From contig NC_090942.1 of assembly GCF_040807025.1 (NCBI RefSeq), positions 71,478,487 to 71,542,486 on the forward strand: 64,000 nucleotides of DNA. Reading direction: 5' to 3'. Each line of letters starts with the position of its first letter. The first letter of the stretch is position 1. Positions 12,101 to 25,910 of the stretch are shown here, in pieces. This stretch comes from Struthio camelus. Taxonomy: Eukaryota; Chordata; Aves; Struthioniformes; Struthionidae. Under the pieces are notes generated by a model that saw only the letters and a program-made list of their open reading frames with translations, was not told where the DNA came from and did not search any database. A program made the position numbers and the translations under genes.

Positions 12101-15100
12101 ATCTTGCTCACTATTCTATGGCTGCCCTTTGGAATTCAGGAACACATATTGTGAGAGATTTCCAGGTAGACAACTGATTTTCTTGGACTTCAGATTTAGT
12201 TAAAACTTATGCAGATCTCACTTACAAAAGTGATGAGTGGCACAAAATCAAGTGAATGAAGTGAAATCTGCCTGCAGATGTTAATATAGCACGCCAGATC
12301 TGTGTGTATGGGAGAGATCATGTCACCTTGCAGCAATAAACCCTCTTAGTGACATGAATCTCTTACTGACATTGGAAAATATTTACTTGTTTAGTTCAAG
12401 TTTTAAAGGTTTGTGCTTTGTGATCTGACAATCCTGAGATCTTATACTCCTGTGCAAGTTTAGTGGGGAATATTGTAGTTGCACTGATTTTTGAAGATTT
12501 ACACAGCCAATAGATGAATCTAAGAGCTTTTGGCTCCAATCTATATCTTGCATTACCTAATATATTCATTTATCATGTGCCAATTTTTAAGCACATGCAA
12601 TTTTTTAAGCTTTCAGGGAAGCTTATGGTGTTGAATTCCTGAGAAAAATCTAATATTTCTACATTTGCAGCTAATTCTGTTGAATATGAATCAAGAAGAA
12701 TGTAGCTGGGATAACACTGGGTAAAGTTATTTAGAGATGATTGTTTTTCGTAGCTTAAAAACTAACCCCAAGATACCACACAATCCAGAAACTGTATTAA
12801 AAGCTGAATATTACAAATCTGGCATTAATTACAAATTCCAACCCTAATGTCAGTTGCATAATAATAACTTTTTTTTTTGAGTTAGATTTGCAAAAAGGGA
12901 AAACCCAAGCCTACAATTCAAAACCATCGTAACCTCTATATTTACTTTTTCTGATCAGATTACTTGTGTACCAGCATTCATTGGTTAGCGTATTTTAATG
13001 TTTATAAACTAAATCTTGCAGCAGTTCTTCAGGAAAAATGGTAATTGCAGCTATATTTAGGTTATTTCCTTTGGGTTTTTTAATTGTTTCTTTTATTTTT
13101 CCCTATCCTGTCCTGTCCTGCTCTGTCAGAAGCGTCTTTTGAATTTCCTTAGTATTTTTTGTAGCAATGAGAACTTTGACTAGAATAGAAGAAGCAGCAT
13201 GGAGTTAGACCATGTGTGATGACAAAGTGGTTTAATCACATTCAATAGACCATCAGTTTTTTAGTCTGAGTTGCTGTACTCTTGGTAACTGAAACTTACT
13301 TGATTTAGAAATGAGGGTCTGTAAATTCCTGAATTCCTAGGCGTGAATCAATATTTCTGGGTGTGAGGTAGTTGCCAACAGTGATACAAAATGTTTCAGA
13401 GTCTGGTTTAGGACTCTGGCACTTGACAAGGGTTCTGTGCTTTAACTATCAGATGATTCCTTATCAACAAAGGTTGATTTCCAGCTCTTCAGAACAGCTG
13501 TGTTCAGATTTTAGAATCTGCATCCGGAGGTATTTATAAATGCTGCATTCCTGTAAGAGGGACCTCTGAGAAGTACCACAGGCTCTTTACCCATACCACA
13601 TCCCTGGATATTCAGAGAGTACACTGATAACTGTCATTCAGAAATCTTAAGTTTAAAACATGGTAGTGGAAAATTGCTGCTTTGGGAATTCCAGCAGAGG
13701 TGAAAGAGACCGGTCCAAAAAGCCAGGAGACTGAACTCCCATCATATTCACAGATTTATTGGATGACAGTGTAAACTTTTCTACCAGTGTACTTCAGACC
13801 AAAAATGAAGGGAGATTCCTCAAGTGGAGGAGAGAGGTTGGCTATTGGAGTGTTTCCTCCAGATGTTGGCTACCAAGGCTGTGAAAAGGGGCTTAACCCA
13901 TCCCTTGCCTAACTCCGTGTGCCCCAGTAACTTAGGCTGTCCCTTACTAGTGCAAGCTGTGATAATGGCTTTCCTTATGTGGAACTGTGTTTACAGAAAT
14001 CAGACTGAGTTGGTCTTACAGGAGCCATCATTATCGCCTCTTGGTAACCTTGCAAAGCAAGGGACTACAAGCCACTGTTCTCTATTTTCATAACTGAGGT
14101 AATTAGTGCCTGGCATCTGTAATGGATATAAAGTATATAACATCAGAGTTTCTGAAATGACACTGTTTTCATTATATGCTTAATTTTTCAAAGAACATAA
14201 AGGCAGCTACATCAAACTGCCAAAGAACCTTTTTTAATTAAAGCCTCTATCTTTACACGTGCTTTTTTCTTTTCTTCTCAAGAGATGTAAATGGTTTGAG
14301 CCATGGAGAGAAAGATAAAAGGAACCCCAAAGATTGTTTATACATAACCTTTAAGACTGTAGCTACTTATTTTGCAGGAAAGATTATTTTGTCTGGTTGA
14401 TGTTGGAGCAAGTTATAGAGCGGTGTGACATAACTCAAAGTTGCTTTGCAGTGCTACAGAGGCAGACAGTGACTGGAAAGATGCCTTACCTAGTACTGGG
14501 AGGTTTCACCTCACACTGTAGATCCTGCATCCAGACTTGGTGCACTTCTTTCCTAGAGGTGACATTCTTATATCTACTGTCATTCAGCTGTTTATGATCC
14601 ATGCTTTGGATTGCTTGATTTGCCTGAATTTGAAGGAAAATACGAAAGTGGTTTACAGCTGGTTCCCCTTGGCTATCTTGAAGCTTCCTCTGCTATAGCT
14701 TAGTACTTGAACTGTATGTGATTGTGCATCATTGCTATAGTGTGCCTTATATAGGAGAAAGATTAGAACAACACGACATTGTATTTATCCCTGGAGACTG
14801 GACATAGCTCTGAAAAGCTAACTCTGAATCTATTGTATAAATCTCCCAGACTTCTTAGCCCAGGATTTTACCTAGGAAGCTTGGGATTAGAATCCAACTC
14901 ATTTAGTTGGCAGGACAGAATTTGAATGGAAGGTTTCCAGTCTGTTTCACTGAGATCATTTAAAAACCCTGTAGCTTTTTTTGATTAGCCTTGCATTGGC
15001 TACCAACGGCATACGGTTCTGCGTTTCACTGTAGGTGCTATTTGATCTCTTAGTGCTAGGAATACTGGTCTAACAGCCACGTAACTTTGGATAAGCTGAT

Positions 15101-15295
15101 CCAAAAGGTGAATGGTTATTCAGGCAAAGTTTACTGTTTGTTTTCCTGAGATAAAGACTTAATGTAAATGACTAAATGTAAACAAAAGCAGGACTTCAGG
15201 AACTGGCGCCTTAAAAGCTGGAAGGCAAGAGTTTGGAGACAACTAAAGGAAGATCAATTCACAAGAGCTGAGTACAGATAGCACTAATTTTTATC

Positions 15296-15301
15296 TTTAT
15301 T
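15296..15301 (-). promoter_or_regulatory. Candidate distal poly(A) signal for RERG
   Basis: AATAAA on the minus strand (tttatt on plus) within AATATAAAAATAAAGATAAA, followed on the minus strand by a modestly T/G-containing stretch (TTAGTGCTATCTGTACTC). It is one of at least three AATAAA hexamers left of the RERG stop and has no transcript evidence. Confidence 0.2.
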
Positions 15302-15996
15302 TTTATATTTTCTTATATATTATCTACAAGCACAAGCTTTCATATTTTTTAATGTAAAAATGCATACATAGTTATATATATAAAAAACAAATAGCCTTGT
15401 AGCAAACTGCCAGATGCAACTATCCCCAGGTTTGGGGACAACTTGTCTGGATCCAAGTGCAGACTTAATGGCTGACCCTCACTTCCATCATTAGTTGCAC
15501 TGAACCCCGAGATATGAAGATTCTCAAAGTTCTAGGGAAGTTTTGGTTCCTGATCCAGGTCTTGCAGCATGGGCGTGACTAACTCTTCATCAATTGAAGA
15601 TAAATATTTAAAAACTTCATAAATGGCAATCAACTTGTTGTAGAAAACAAGCGTCCACCTCACCTTTCTTCCCCCTTTTTATTTCTCTTTGTTCTCATCC
15701 TTTATCCACACAAATGAAAAAGGGTAGAAGAGAGGAATTTAATACTAGTGTGTCATATGCGTACATTTAAATAGCAGTAGTAGAAACAGAATTTAAACTG
15801 TTCATGTCTGCTGTGCAAAGGCTACTTAATTTGGGTTTATGTTGCATTTGGCCTTTTCAATGGTTCAGCACATTTTGGCTCAATTTGTACATTGTAGAAA
15901 TAGGACATTTTTATAGCATAGCTAATAATATTTTGCAACATGGTGAGCAACAGTAAATTAGATTGCATTTAATACTATGTAGTATGCATCAACAAA

Positions 15997-16017
15997 TTAT
16001 AATATACTATATTATAA
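15997..16017. repeat. AT-only inverted repeat, 10-bp arms
   Basis: TTATAATATA and TATATTATAA around a single C. In AT-rich sequence this is only mildly surprising. It lies in the possible distal RERG 3' UTR. Confidence 0.85.
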
Positions 16018-18052
16018 CTGACTTGACAAGCAGCCCATTACACAGAGGAAAAAAATTAATGAACAATTAAGTAAAGAAATCTGTGTTTGTGCGGGAGGAA
16101 GGGTCACAAAATAGAAGCCTCCTTTTTGCCTGAATGTTTATCATATTCGGCAGTTTCCAAATTCAGTCTTTGCAAAGGAATGTTACTATTTTTATGAGAG
16201 GTTCTTTATGTAACAAGTCATGTTTGCACAGTGGAACATTTTCTTTCACCAGGATTTTATAACTTCCCCATACCGGATAGTGTAAGCAAAGATGTAACTT
16301 GCTGAGATTCTTTTGGAAAATATTAGGGCCATAACTGAGCTTCTCTTTCCTTTCAGCTCTCCCAGTATGAATATGATTAATTTATTTTCTGTTGTAATTC
16401 ATATATTACTTTTTTGTATTTTAAATGCAGCTCTACTCTGAAAATCAAGGCAGAATTTTAGAGAAAAAAATAGTTGTTCTAGAGAGAGATAAATCAGTTG
16501 CTTAGAATACCGACATAAGGGCTTACATCGTCAGGTATGCCGCTCTGGGATTTACAGGTAAAGATTTTTTTTGCTTCAGATTTGAGCAACATCACCGATT
16601 TTAAAGATAACAGAATGACTTAGTGCCTCAACAAACTCTCACAGTCGCTCCTGATGTTATAACATAGGTGACTGCAAGTTCAGGCCTTCAGCTAATGACT
16701 TTTGGTGCATTAATAGGCACTAGCTCATTCTCTCACACTTGTATTGATTCCGCATTACTAACAGGACTAACAAGGCAAAATCTGACTTTTTACAGAAGTT
16801 AGAGGTGACCAATAGTTTGGGAACAGATGTGTCAGAGATGGTGACGTTTCATCTGTTGCCAGAACCTCCTACCCAGAACAATACAGTGAGGTTTCCACTG
16901 CAGTGTCTGTAGCTGATGTACAGCAGCATACCTGAATACGGGGGCCAAAACACAGACACTGATTCCAAAAGAGCGAATGAATTTTCACTATCTAGACTGA
17001 GGTAAACAGAGAAAATAAATAGCAGCCCAAATAAAACATACATTTGAAAGTCATGTCCTTTAATGTTGATTGGGTTAGGGATGTGGGTGAGAGAATGGTT
17101 TAAAGAAATTTACTTCAGTGAAGTACCTTTAAGTCCCTCCTGTTGAGAAGACCTAAGTTAGAACTTTTCTCTGTTCACAGGGATATGCAGGCTTGATTAT
17201 CCAGTCTGTTCCACCATTTATGTGGCTTACTATAACTGCATACAGCGCTATGCAATCAAGTATCCTCACTCTCCTACATCTGTGGCAAATTGTATTTGAT
17301 AGAATTTTGGCATTCTTTCCTCACAGAGGCAAATTGACCATACAAAGTGCAAAGCAGTGGAGAACAGTTGTGAGTGGTTTGCTATGAGAGCTGCTTTTCA
17401 AAGGAAAATACCATTAATATCCCCATGTGTCATCCTACCCTTTGGTTATGGTTCCACATGATGCCACACCGAGATGCCTAAAGGTTTCCAACGTTACTGG
17501 TAAGAGACATAACCTGAAAGTCTCCCCAGTCCTGGTTCTTGCATCTATTACTTCTTCTCGAGGAAGGCCTCAATACTACAGTCAACGAGCCAAGTGGGCA
17601 CGAGGACATGAGGGACAACCTGACAGCTGGCTTAAAACAAGAGCCACAAGGGAAGAGGAGGAGAAAAAACGGGATGCTTTGCATCTCAGGCACCAAAACC
17701 TGATAAAATACACTTTCATTTGAATGTGCCAAATAAACTTACAAAACCCTGTGCTGGTTTAAACCACAGATTGCTTCAAACAACATCTGGAAGTTTGAAC
17801 AGCTGGAAGTTATGGCCTTGTGATACAGTAAAGGCCATTGCCATCTTTTTTACATTTGGGACTTTAAATACTTGCCTTTACCGTGGTTTCAATTCTTTTT
17901 CAGTAAAAGACAGAGTAGGAGGAACTACTTGAATTGAAGTAAGACCAAAAGCAAAAATGTAAACAAAAGCTATAAACTACCCATAACTAAATCAATAGTA
18001 ATATGGTTATCTGTTTAGTTTGATTTCCCAGCACATACACTCCAGTTCCCCC

Positions 18053-18070
18053 AAGTGCAGTACTGCACTT
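18053..18070. repeat. Perfect 18-bp palindrome
   Basis: AAGTGCAGTACTGCACTT equals its own reverse complement and is bracketed by cccc on the left and gggg (after tga) on the right, extending the potential stem. It lies about 720 bp past the RERG stop, so it may be in the 3' UTR. Its central 14 bp recur at 37013-37026. Confidence 0.95.
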
Positions 18071-18789
18071 TGAGGGGAAAATGCTGAAATGCCACTGGAC
18101 CAGCTGATAGTTTCAGAGGATATGGAAAAGCAACTGAAGTTCAGACCTATTCAAATGTGTGTCCTGCTGGCTAAACACTCTAGGGTCTAAAAAAGACCTT
18201 TTCTATATTTTTTGCATACCTTGCATACACTGGCACTCAGATTTGACAAAATACCACAAGCAAGGAGAGTTTGGAGTAAAAGCACACAATGCACCACTCT
18301 AGAGCTGGTGAAAGGTGTCAGATGAATCTTCTGATACAACACAGCAGCTTCTAAGTGTATTCAGTCCTTGAGAATACCAGTTGTGATGGTTGTTGCTGGA
18401 CTGAGAACTGAGTCTTACTCCCCAATGGCTACTGTGTAGCTGGCTGGCTGGAAATGGTGTTTAGGCACTACTATCTTGGGGGAATTGGAGCCAGCATTGT
18501 AGAAGCAGAAGATGTTCTGTCAGTGCCAATCCCCACAATCATCTAGTCCTTTGGATTTTGTTTTGTTTTGTTTTTTTAATGTTAGCCGGAAGCAGTGTGG
18601 CTAAATACATTTTGAAACAGGAAAAAGGCTGACCCATGTTACTCAAAAAGGACAGTGGTGTGGTTTGTCTTTTCTATTTTTTTAATAGCAAAGCTTTGAC
18701 CATCCTTTAGTAAAACGCGTTCTGCTTGCTTCCTCCCTGCCCCAAGCTAATATGCTCTATAACGCTTCTCTGGCTTAGTACAGCTCTTT

Positions 18790-19197
18790 TTAGCTGCTGA
18801 TTTTTGTAAGCATCTTGTTAATAGCCTGCTTGACATGGGTGGTGGAGCTCCGTCTCCGAGTCTTGCCCTGCACCATCTTTCGACGCCGTACCTCACGACA
18901 CAGCTCATAGAAGGCCTCCATAATGTTGCCTTCTCCTGTGCAAGCAGAGCACTCATAAAATGCACATGCTAGTTCTGTGGCCAGCTTTTCACCTTCCTCT
19001 GTGCTGACCTGCCGGGAGTGATCCAGGTCTGCTTTGTTCCCCACCAGGATCAGAGTGACGTTCTTTGGTTTTTTAACTTCATCCAACAAGTTCTTAAGCG
19101 GCAGCACTTCCTCAAAGCTGCCTCGGTCCGTGATGTCGTAGACCAGCACAAAGCCTTCACCCCACCGGACGTGTCCTTCTTTCTGAATAGCATCCTC
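18790..19197 (-). CDS. RERG: RERG terminal coding exon (residues 65-199)
   Basis: Last coding exon of RERG, a Ras-superfamily GTPase described as an oestrogen-regulated growth inhibitor. On the minus strand it opens directly after an acceptor CAG (plus 19198-19200) with E-D-A-I-Q and runs 135 codons to a TAA at 18790-18792. Visible G-domain parts are the end of switch II, the [17 protein letters not shown] strand and helix, the G4 guanine-specificity motif NKAD (about residues 118-121) and the G5 motif ECSAC (about 146-150). A basic segment ([15 protein letters not shown]) follows, and the protein ends KISS. There is no C-terminal CAAX box, so no prenylation is expected; this is typical of RERG and fits a cytosolic protein. 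From memory it differs from human RERG at only about eight positions in this exon. The deduced total of 199 residues equals the family length. An open frame continues upstream of the acceptor but is intronic. Confidence 0.97.
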   Translation of the reverse strand, partial: EDAIQKEGHVRWGEGFVLVYDITDRGSFEEVLPLKNLLDEVKKPKNVTLILVGNKADLDHSRQVSTEEGEKLATELACAFYECSACTGEGNIMEAFYELCREVRRRKMVQGKTRRRSSTTHVKQAINKMLTKISS

Positions 19198-19957
19198 CTG
19201 TTTCGAAAAGACAGACACCAGCCTTTAGAATCTGGTTTTTGGAAAAAAACACTGGTCCTTCAGATAGATGTTCATCCCCAAACCTGCAAAGCCATATCCA
19301 TCTCCTTGACTTTGTACTATCTGCATGTCACCTTTTTTTTGTGTGACATAGGAGACTTCACTCTGTCAAGGTGTTAAGAGCTGCTTCTGGGCAGGGTGGT
19401 AACAGGCAATCAGAACTGGGACTCTGCTGAACAATATCCAGCATGCAGACATAGGACTGTTCAGTGTGAGCACCTGCCATGTTTTCCAAGCAAGGAGGGC
19501 TGGCTGAGACAAAACCGCTCTACGTTTTAGTGGGAATCATTTACCAGGTGACATTTGTGTGGACACTTGTGTAGGTCACCCAAGCCTCTGGCTGTCGAGC
19601 TTCAATTGACTGTAAAAATAGACTATGACTTAGTGCATAATAATAACATATATTGCATTTGCCCAGAATCAGAGAATGAGAACAAGATCATTTTAATGCT
19701 AGTGTAAATTCTGCCTTTGTTTGTTCATCCTGTGTTTGAAAACTTGAAATATGGTTCCTTACAGAAGGGTCTGCATCCAACACAGTGGGTCTGGCAGCAA
19801 GCTGTTGGTGGGGACGAGGGGGGGACTCTGCTCAGAAGCAAATCTCAGTCTCCAGAAGCGGTACGCTGGCCACCCATTACATTGCCACGACTGCACTCCC
19901 CTTCTCTACAGTCTATCTTATTCAAGGTATTGGATATTAATACATGTAGCCACGCAC
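19198..19957 (-). other. RERG: RERG last intron (760 bp)
   Basis: Intron between the switch II exon and the terminal exon, with donor GTGCGT and acceptor CAG on the minus strand. Phase 0. No repeat or other gene is recognised inside it. Confidence 0.9.
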
Positions 19958-20031
19958 CTGACCAGCTGTGTCTAGTATCTCCATGGAAACCACTTCATCA
20001 TCAATGGTAGCTTGGTGACGATACGTAGACT
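19958..20031 (-). CDS. RERG: RERG coding exon with switch II (residues 40-64)
   Basis: Penultimate coding exon, 74 bp. On the minus strand a good acceptor (TTCTTATTTTAG) is followed by AG, which completes a Glu codon split from the exon at 34689-34745. Then come 24 codons, [20 protein letters not shown] followed by TAGQ, and a donor CAG/GTGCGT (plus 19952-19957). The DTAGQ sequence is the G3 motif of switch II; its Gln corresponds to the catalytic Gln61 of Ras. The exon ends on a codon boundary, matching the terminal exon that starts with GAG. The intron to the last exon is 760 bp (19198-19957). The reading is supported by family identity, both splice sites and phase on each side. Confidence 0.96.
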
Positions 20032-23000
20032 CTAAAATAAGAACACATTTTGCAGAATGTATTAGAAGAAGGTGATTTTTTTCTATCTTCCTTATGGCTA
20101 CCCCAGCACAAGATGTGTGATAGGACATATAGCTTCACTAAATTTCACTTGTTGGAGCTCTTCCAACCAGTCTGGAGCACACTCGAGTCCTGCTTTCTAC
20201 CACTGAGAATCTTTTACCTCTCCCTATATGGCACAACTCTTTTTTTCAAATGTCTTGTACCTACAACAGGCTATACCTGTGGACCCTGTACTCTGCACCC
20301 CCAAAAAGGATAATCTCCTTCAGTAAAGAGAACTGCAAGGCAGTATTTCATATTCACTCATAGGAATATGAAAATTCACTCAAAAGTTGCTGCTCTCAAA
20401 GTATCCAGCTCAAAAGCTTGTCACTGCTTAGCTTGAAATATGGCAAGATTGAAACTGGTATGGTTGCAGATCAGGGAAGTATTCAGGCTAACCACTAAGC
20501 ACAGGCCTTAAACTATGATAAAATTACAGAACAGTTAGCTATTTTAGGAATGTCTCTTGGAAACATGCTGAAGTCATCACATCGTCCTCTCCTAGCAGGG
20601 GCTCCAGCACTGATTTCCCTGTTCATGTTTTATAAAGAATTGCCAGTGGGCACTAAGCATTCACACTACAGGAAAAAGGTCTCAGGTTCTGGAGCCAGGC
20701 AACTAATCAGAAACCTAATGACAAAAGGGTTTATTTTATCCTAATGAGCTGGTATGTTAAGTGTGATAGCGTTTGACCTAAAACTTGGAAAATGATCTGT
20801 GCTAACGTTCAGATTTATTACTGTTGCTAGCTCACAGATGTCCTATATCAAAAGGCAAACGCATACGTTGTAAAACCGACTAGTGTAAAACTAGGAATGC
20901 TTTGCATTGTCAGAGATGCAATTCTTTTATTTGGTGCAAATCTCCTCAACGGGAATGAAGGGTAAGTTGAAGGAAACACATTTCTCGAATCAGAACTGCT
21001 GAAAGGGTTCGCGTTTTATTGGATAACTTTTTCCCCCCCTACTTACAAATGTCACCTCTTTATAATCATGAATGTTTGAATGATGTAAGTGCTACAAACA
21101 CTCTTCCCAAACCAAACATGTCACTTCCCTCCTGTGCCACCCTAATTGCTTTCAGTAGTACAGCTGCATCTAATAGGGACAAATGGTCAATTTAATTAGG
21201 CAGATAACAGCCAGTCTTGTTGCAGGGTTTCAGGCAATCAAGGCCAGATTTGTAGAGGCAGTAAGGTTGCTGAAGGATTTGTAGTCCTACCTTTGTGATC
21301 CTGAGGATATACCTACGGAGTAGAGTAAGATAAGTTTAAGTTTCTCATTGTGTTTTCTTCTTCCCTTCTGGGTGTCCTCCTAGCTGCAATGATTCTCTCA
21401 TGGGAATGCAGAAAAGCAGAAGCCCTACCTTGGTGTGGAAGCTGCAATGATGCCTCCTTAGCAAGTAATTTCAGTAGCTAAAAATCTCAGTGCCAGGCTG
21501 GGGTTCCCTGTGCACCACTCCATGTCTGAAGTTGCTTAGGAATTTATGCCTCATTTCTTTGGGGGAGAGCAGTGCAAAGAAGGGGCAGTTCTTTGAGTGA
21601 CTAATGTGATGTTGGCTCCTTAGCCTTTTAGGCCTTGTAATGTTTGCGTGCCTTCAGCCATCTAGCCCTGCTAGATGAGCAGCTGTTGAGAATGGGTCTG
21701 CCAGTTTGAGGAATTGCTTATCCATCTGTACTTGCAGTGTATCCATGAAATGTCCTTAAGGATGCAGAGTGTGGTAGGCTGTTCACCATGAAACTGGAGA
21801 ATAAATCTCAAGGAATAGACTCATGCCTGCTGCAGAAAAGCAGCATGATTCTTAAAGGCACTTGAGTTCTCAAAAAAGGATTTTACACTGCAAATATAAC
21901 TTGCTTTGGCTGCCCACCTTAGGGTGGAATTTGGTCCTGGATGAGAAGCACACTGATTTGGGTCAGATTAGTGTAAATATATCTTAGTGAAAGGGTGTCT
22001 GTTTCTGTGCTTTGGAATGTGCTGCAGTTGGGTGAATTTTAATGAGGAGTGTAAAACAGCTGGATTTCTAAAGCATTCTGGGTGTAATTGCAGGTGTGGG
22101 CCCTTCTTTAAGGGAATAGAAACATCCTAAGAATCTGGTGATCTAGTGAGTTACAGGCCCTGAGGTCTTGAATTCCAGTTAGGTGATGTTGAATGCCCTA
22201 AAGCCTTAAGATCCCAGAGCACCTTAGGTATGCATTGCCTTGCTTTGGTATTTGTTAGTATCGTTTTCACCGTGCCCCGTTGTATTTTGAGACGTTCAAC
22301 CAGAGAGGTGTTAGGTGACTTTAGATATCTCCTGGATCGCTAACTGAAACCATCTACAGTGCAGGTGTCTGTCTCCGCTAAGTACCCTTGACTCCTATTA
22401 GAGCTGATGAAGTAACGTAGGTGGTGGGTTTGGTTTGTCTGATCTCTTTTCCTGGGATGAACCACACCTTAGAAGCAGAAGTCTAAAATTGATCTGATAA
22501 ATCCAAGCTCTAAATGTCTTGTCCTTTTGTCATCGAGATCAAGTAGAAAGGGCAGAAATGTAAAACTCTGTGCCGGTGATGCTCCTGAGACTCTGGGCAA
22601 CTTTCTGAGCTCCAGAATATCATTTGTATCAAGTCATGCCTACATATTATATCTTTAGTTATATGGCTAAAACCTCATAGATGTAAAATAAACGTCACAG
22701 CTGTGTCTTGCTATCCATGCACGCAGTGTCACAACTGAACTAGCCTCAAAGCAGAACCAGTGATCTGTTGATGATAGAGCCACAGTATGCCTGGCGCTGT
22801 TAGCAATGTGGAAACACAGTAGTCGTATTCAGCTCTTTGCCGAATTTCGATGCAAGTAAGTAAATCTGACCCATTATTGTTGTTTTCAGGGTGTAATAGG
22901 CTTCTGTTTGTATTCTCAGTAACTGGATAAAAGGTGTTACTGACTGCGTTGCTTTGACAGCTGACATTGTTGTTTTCAAGGTCCTGCTTTGGTTATAATG

Positions 23001-25874
23001 CTGTAATCCCCTAGCGCTCTTGTTCTGCAAAGCACTCTTGATTCTGGCAGTTCCATCTTTTGAGAAATTAAAGCTTATTCTAGAAATATTTAGACTCTGT
23101 CAAGAGGCCTGACAACCATGTTGCAAGTGGTACCTGTTGATTTGTTTTTTCAGTCTGAAATATATTGCCACAGTAATTCATTAATGGAAACCTGATAAAA
23201 TTTCCAAATCACCACATCTGCAAAATAGTTTCAAAAGAGGAAATAATGGCTTTTGCAAAAGGACTTTTTTCCTACCTTTTACAAAATCTCTTTCTATTCT
23301 TTTGAGCTGTATGATTTTAAAAAAAAAATTATCCAAAAACCTACTAAATTTATACAGAGAAAATTTGATGTCCGTGATCCACAGGGTACCCATGGATATG
23401 GATATTCAGTTACAGCTTGATCACATCACATCCCTGTGCAAAGCTTATTGTGACATATTCAGTAGAGTTTTGGCCTGGAGGACTTAGTCCTGTACAAATA
23501 GTTTTGATAAATGACTATACTGAGCTAATCAATATATTTGGTCCAGAAGACTACATTTTTTCTAGGGAAAAATTATCATCTGAGAAGTAATGGCTAGATC
23601 TTGGTCTATATTCACAATGATGTAAAGATCTGATTTCAATACCTCTTTATTTTGGAAAGACAGCATATAGCAGGGGTATGGCACAGCTCTGGGAGGAAAT
23701 ATTTACGTAGCAATGCTTTACTGCTTTTAGGAAAACACAGTAGGAGTGGGTAAACCATTTAAGATGAAGCAACGACATACACCATTTTACACTTACATTT
23801 AGGCTACAGCATGGTCTTCCTTTTCGCTGTTAAGTACAGACGCGCACAAACTTCACTTCCATCCAGAATTTTAGTTCATTTTAATCAGAAGTTTAACCAA
23901 TAACTTTGGTCTCGTGGGGGCTTTCAGCCAGTTGGAACTGAAAGCTGCTAGAGATCCAGAAAAAGAGCTGTTTGTGTAATAATTATAGCTGAGTTTCCAG
24001 ACCAAAAAGCTACAGCTAATAGGGTTGAACTTTTAAGTTAAAGTCTTGTTCAGTGATGCTGCAGGAGTATGTTTAAAAGTTCCCTTAATTATACCGATAC
24101 AGGTTCTTGGTTCCCTCGTTCCCCCCAGATAAACTCCCTGCTCAATTAGACCCTCGTGATCTTTGACGTTCATCAGAATGGCACCTGTCGCTATCGCACT
24201 TGAGAAAAGTGACTTTGACAGCACTTCAGAAAAACAACTTACCTCTGTTTTACTAATCCTAGTGTTGTCTGATCTTGTTCTCCAGAGCCTTGACTCAGTC
24301 TGCCTTTGCGAAATCTTTCCCCCTGTGCATTTCCTAGTTGCTCCAGGGACCTTTTATACGACCCCTGTAACTAGAATAAACTTTCCTAACTCCCCAAGTC
24401 TTTCCTGCCTTCTTCCTCCCCCCACCACTAGCTCTACTGAAAACTCAGCTGCATGTATTTTTATTCCTTGCTTTAGCTGCTGCTTACTCCATCCATTATT
24501 TACCTTATAGGATGCCTTTTATTCTGCCACCATCACTGAATTTACAGGAAACACAGTTCAGCCTTTGTCATTTAGAGTACAACTTTAACACTGTCACGGT
24601 GCGCTCCATGTTGAACGTACCCCACATTTCTCTTTATTATCTGATGTTGCAGATCCAAGAATAAACAAAATGGGTTATTTATTATATATTAATAATACCA
24701 TCAGATAATGATGCCATGCATTGCTATCATTTTTATCACGTGTCGTATAGTAAAAGAAGAAAGTTACCGAAAGAAAATCGCAGAGTAGTGGTTTTAGAGG
24801 AGCCTGACAGCTCTAATAATTGGACTTGGCTTTTCAGCGTCTTAAGTGTTTCTGCAAATGTAACCCCAAGAGTCAGGAAATACAGAAGGAAAAGTTCCAG
24901 AAGGTTGTACAATACCTGTGAAATACTCTACACGGTAAGATTATCGCACTACACAAGCATAAATGTAAAGGCACAAAATTAAACCGAAACGCGTGCATGA
25001 AAGAACAAGGTATTTGTTTGCAGTGATATTTAATTCCACTCTGGGGACTTCGGCCTGCTTCACGTGTAGTCTGCCTTTGTGAATGTTGCTTTTGGAATTG
25101 AAATGGTGACGTGCAAAGGAGTTTCTCTTCTAATTTTGCTTTTAGCTTTTTTGACTGCCTTCTGTGAGGCTGCGTTTGCCGCAATCAGAGCGGTGACTGC
25201 AGTACAGCACGCCCTTCCAAACTAGTCGTGTTAAAGCTGAGGGCAGAAAAAGTCATGTGGCAGGCACTGCAGCCACTGAGTATGTCCCAGCATGACAAAC
25301 TGCTTTCAGTTGCTGGTTTCAGTCTGAGGGGAAGCTTTCAAATATTTTCATTCTGTAGGCTTCAGGTGCTGTGGGGATTCGGAGGGGACACGGGACACTG
25401 GGAAGACTCTGGACGCGTGTGAAGAAAAGAGATAGTGTGGTGAGGAATATTGGGAGCAAATCCATGAGAAATGAGGTTTCATTAGGCTTCCTGCTTGCTG
25501 AGCAATTTGGATTCATCATATTTTCCTCTTTTTAACTAAGTGGCTTACATAGTCCCACTAGACTATGCAATTCTTGCCTTGGTATAAAAGGATTTGTTGC
25601 ATCCCCAAAACTTGTTCTTCAGGTAAAATAAGTGGGGGGTATAAAACTATCGTTGGGAGATATAAAGCTAGCCAATAGGAGAGCAGGCTTTTCTTTGATG
25701 CCTTGCTACTTGCAATAAGTAAAATATCTATTTTGGCCTCCAAACAGAAATCCTAGAACGCAGAGTTTTCTTGGAGACAATATTTTAAAATAATAGGTAA
25801 TTTGTCCACTTTTTTGCTTCTACTGCTTATGACTTTCTCCTGGGTGCTAAGATTGTGGGTTTTTTTGTTTATTA

Positions 25875-25910
25875 GGGGTTTTAGGGGGGAGTGGGGAGGA
25901 GGTGGGGGGG
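25875..25910 (+). repeat. G-rich tract with G-quadruplex potential
   Basis: Four or more G-runs in 36 bases (gggg, gggggg, gggg, gg-agg, ggggggg) separated by loops of one to about five bases. It is on the plus strand, so it is the template strand for RERG. Fits the usual G4 pattern of runs of three or more G. Confidence 0.7.

Larger units (their letters stand above)
1..15295. other. Intergenic flank downstream of RERG
   Basis: AT-rich sequence with no gene I can name. The neighbours expected from the mammalian gene order (PDE6H, ARHGDIB) were looked for at protein level and not seen. Contents recognised are two MIR-like relics (4336-4448 and about 11962-12100), a short CR1 relic (7014-7110), an AT-rich microsatellite (6874-6932), a possible old hAT-like fragment (9406-9580), small tandem duplications, and an exon-like segment at 4658-4838 discussed in the findings. 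Confidence 0.6.
15296..18789 (-). other. RERG: Probable RERG 3' UTR, end uncertain
   Basis: Sequence immediately 3' of the RERG stop, read leftward. It has no convincing coding content. Candidate poly(A) signals on the minus strand are an ATTAAA at plus 18681-18686 (very close to the stop), AATAAA at plus 16381-16386 and 15673-15678, and AATAAA at plus 15296-15301 inside an AT-rich stretch that looks like a transcript end. Which is used cannot be told from sequence. The segment also holds an 18-bp perfect palindrome (18053-18070) and an AT-rich hairpin (15997-16017). The left boundary given is the furthest plausible one. Confidence 0.4.

Noticed and set aside
18747..18965. Second minus-strand frame overlapping the RERG terminal exon
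   Set aside because: A shadow of the real RERG frame in another phase.
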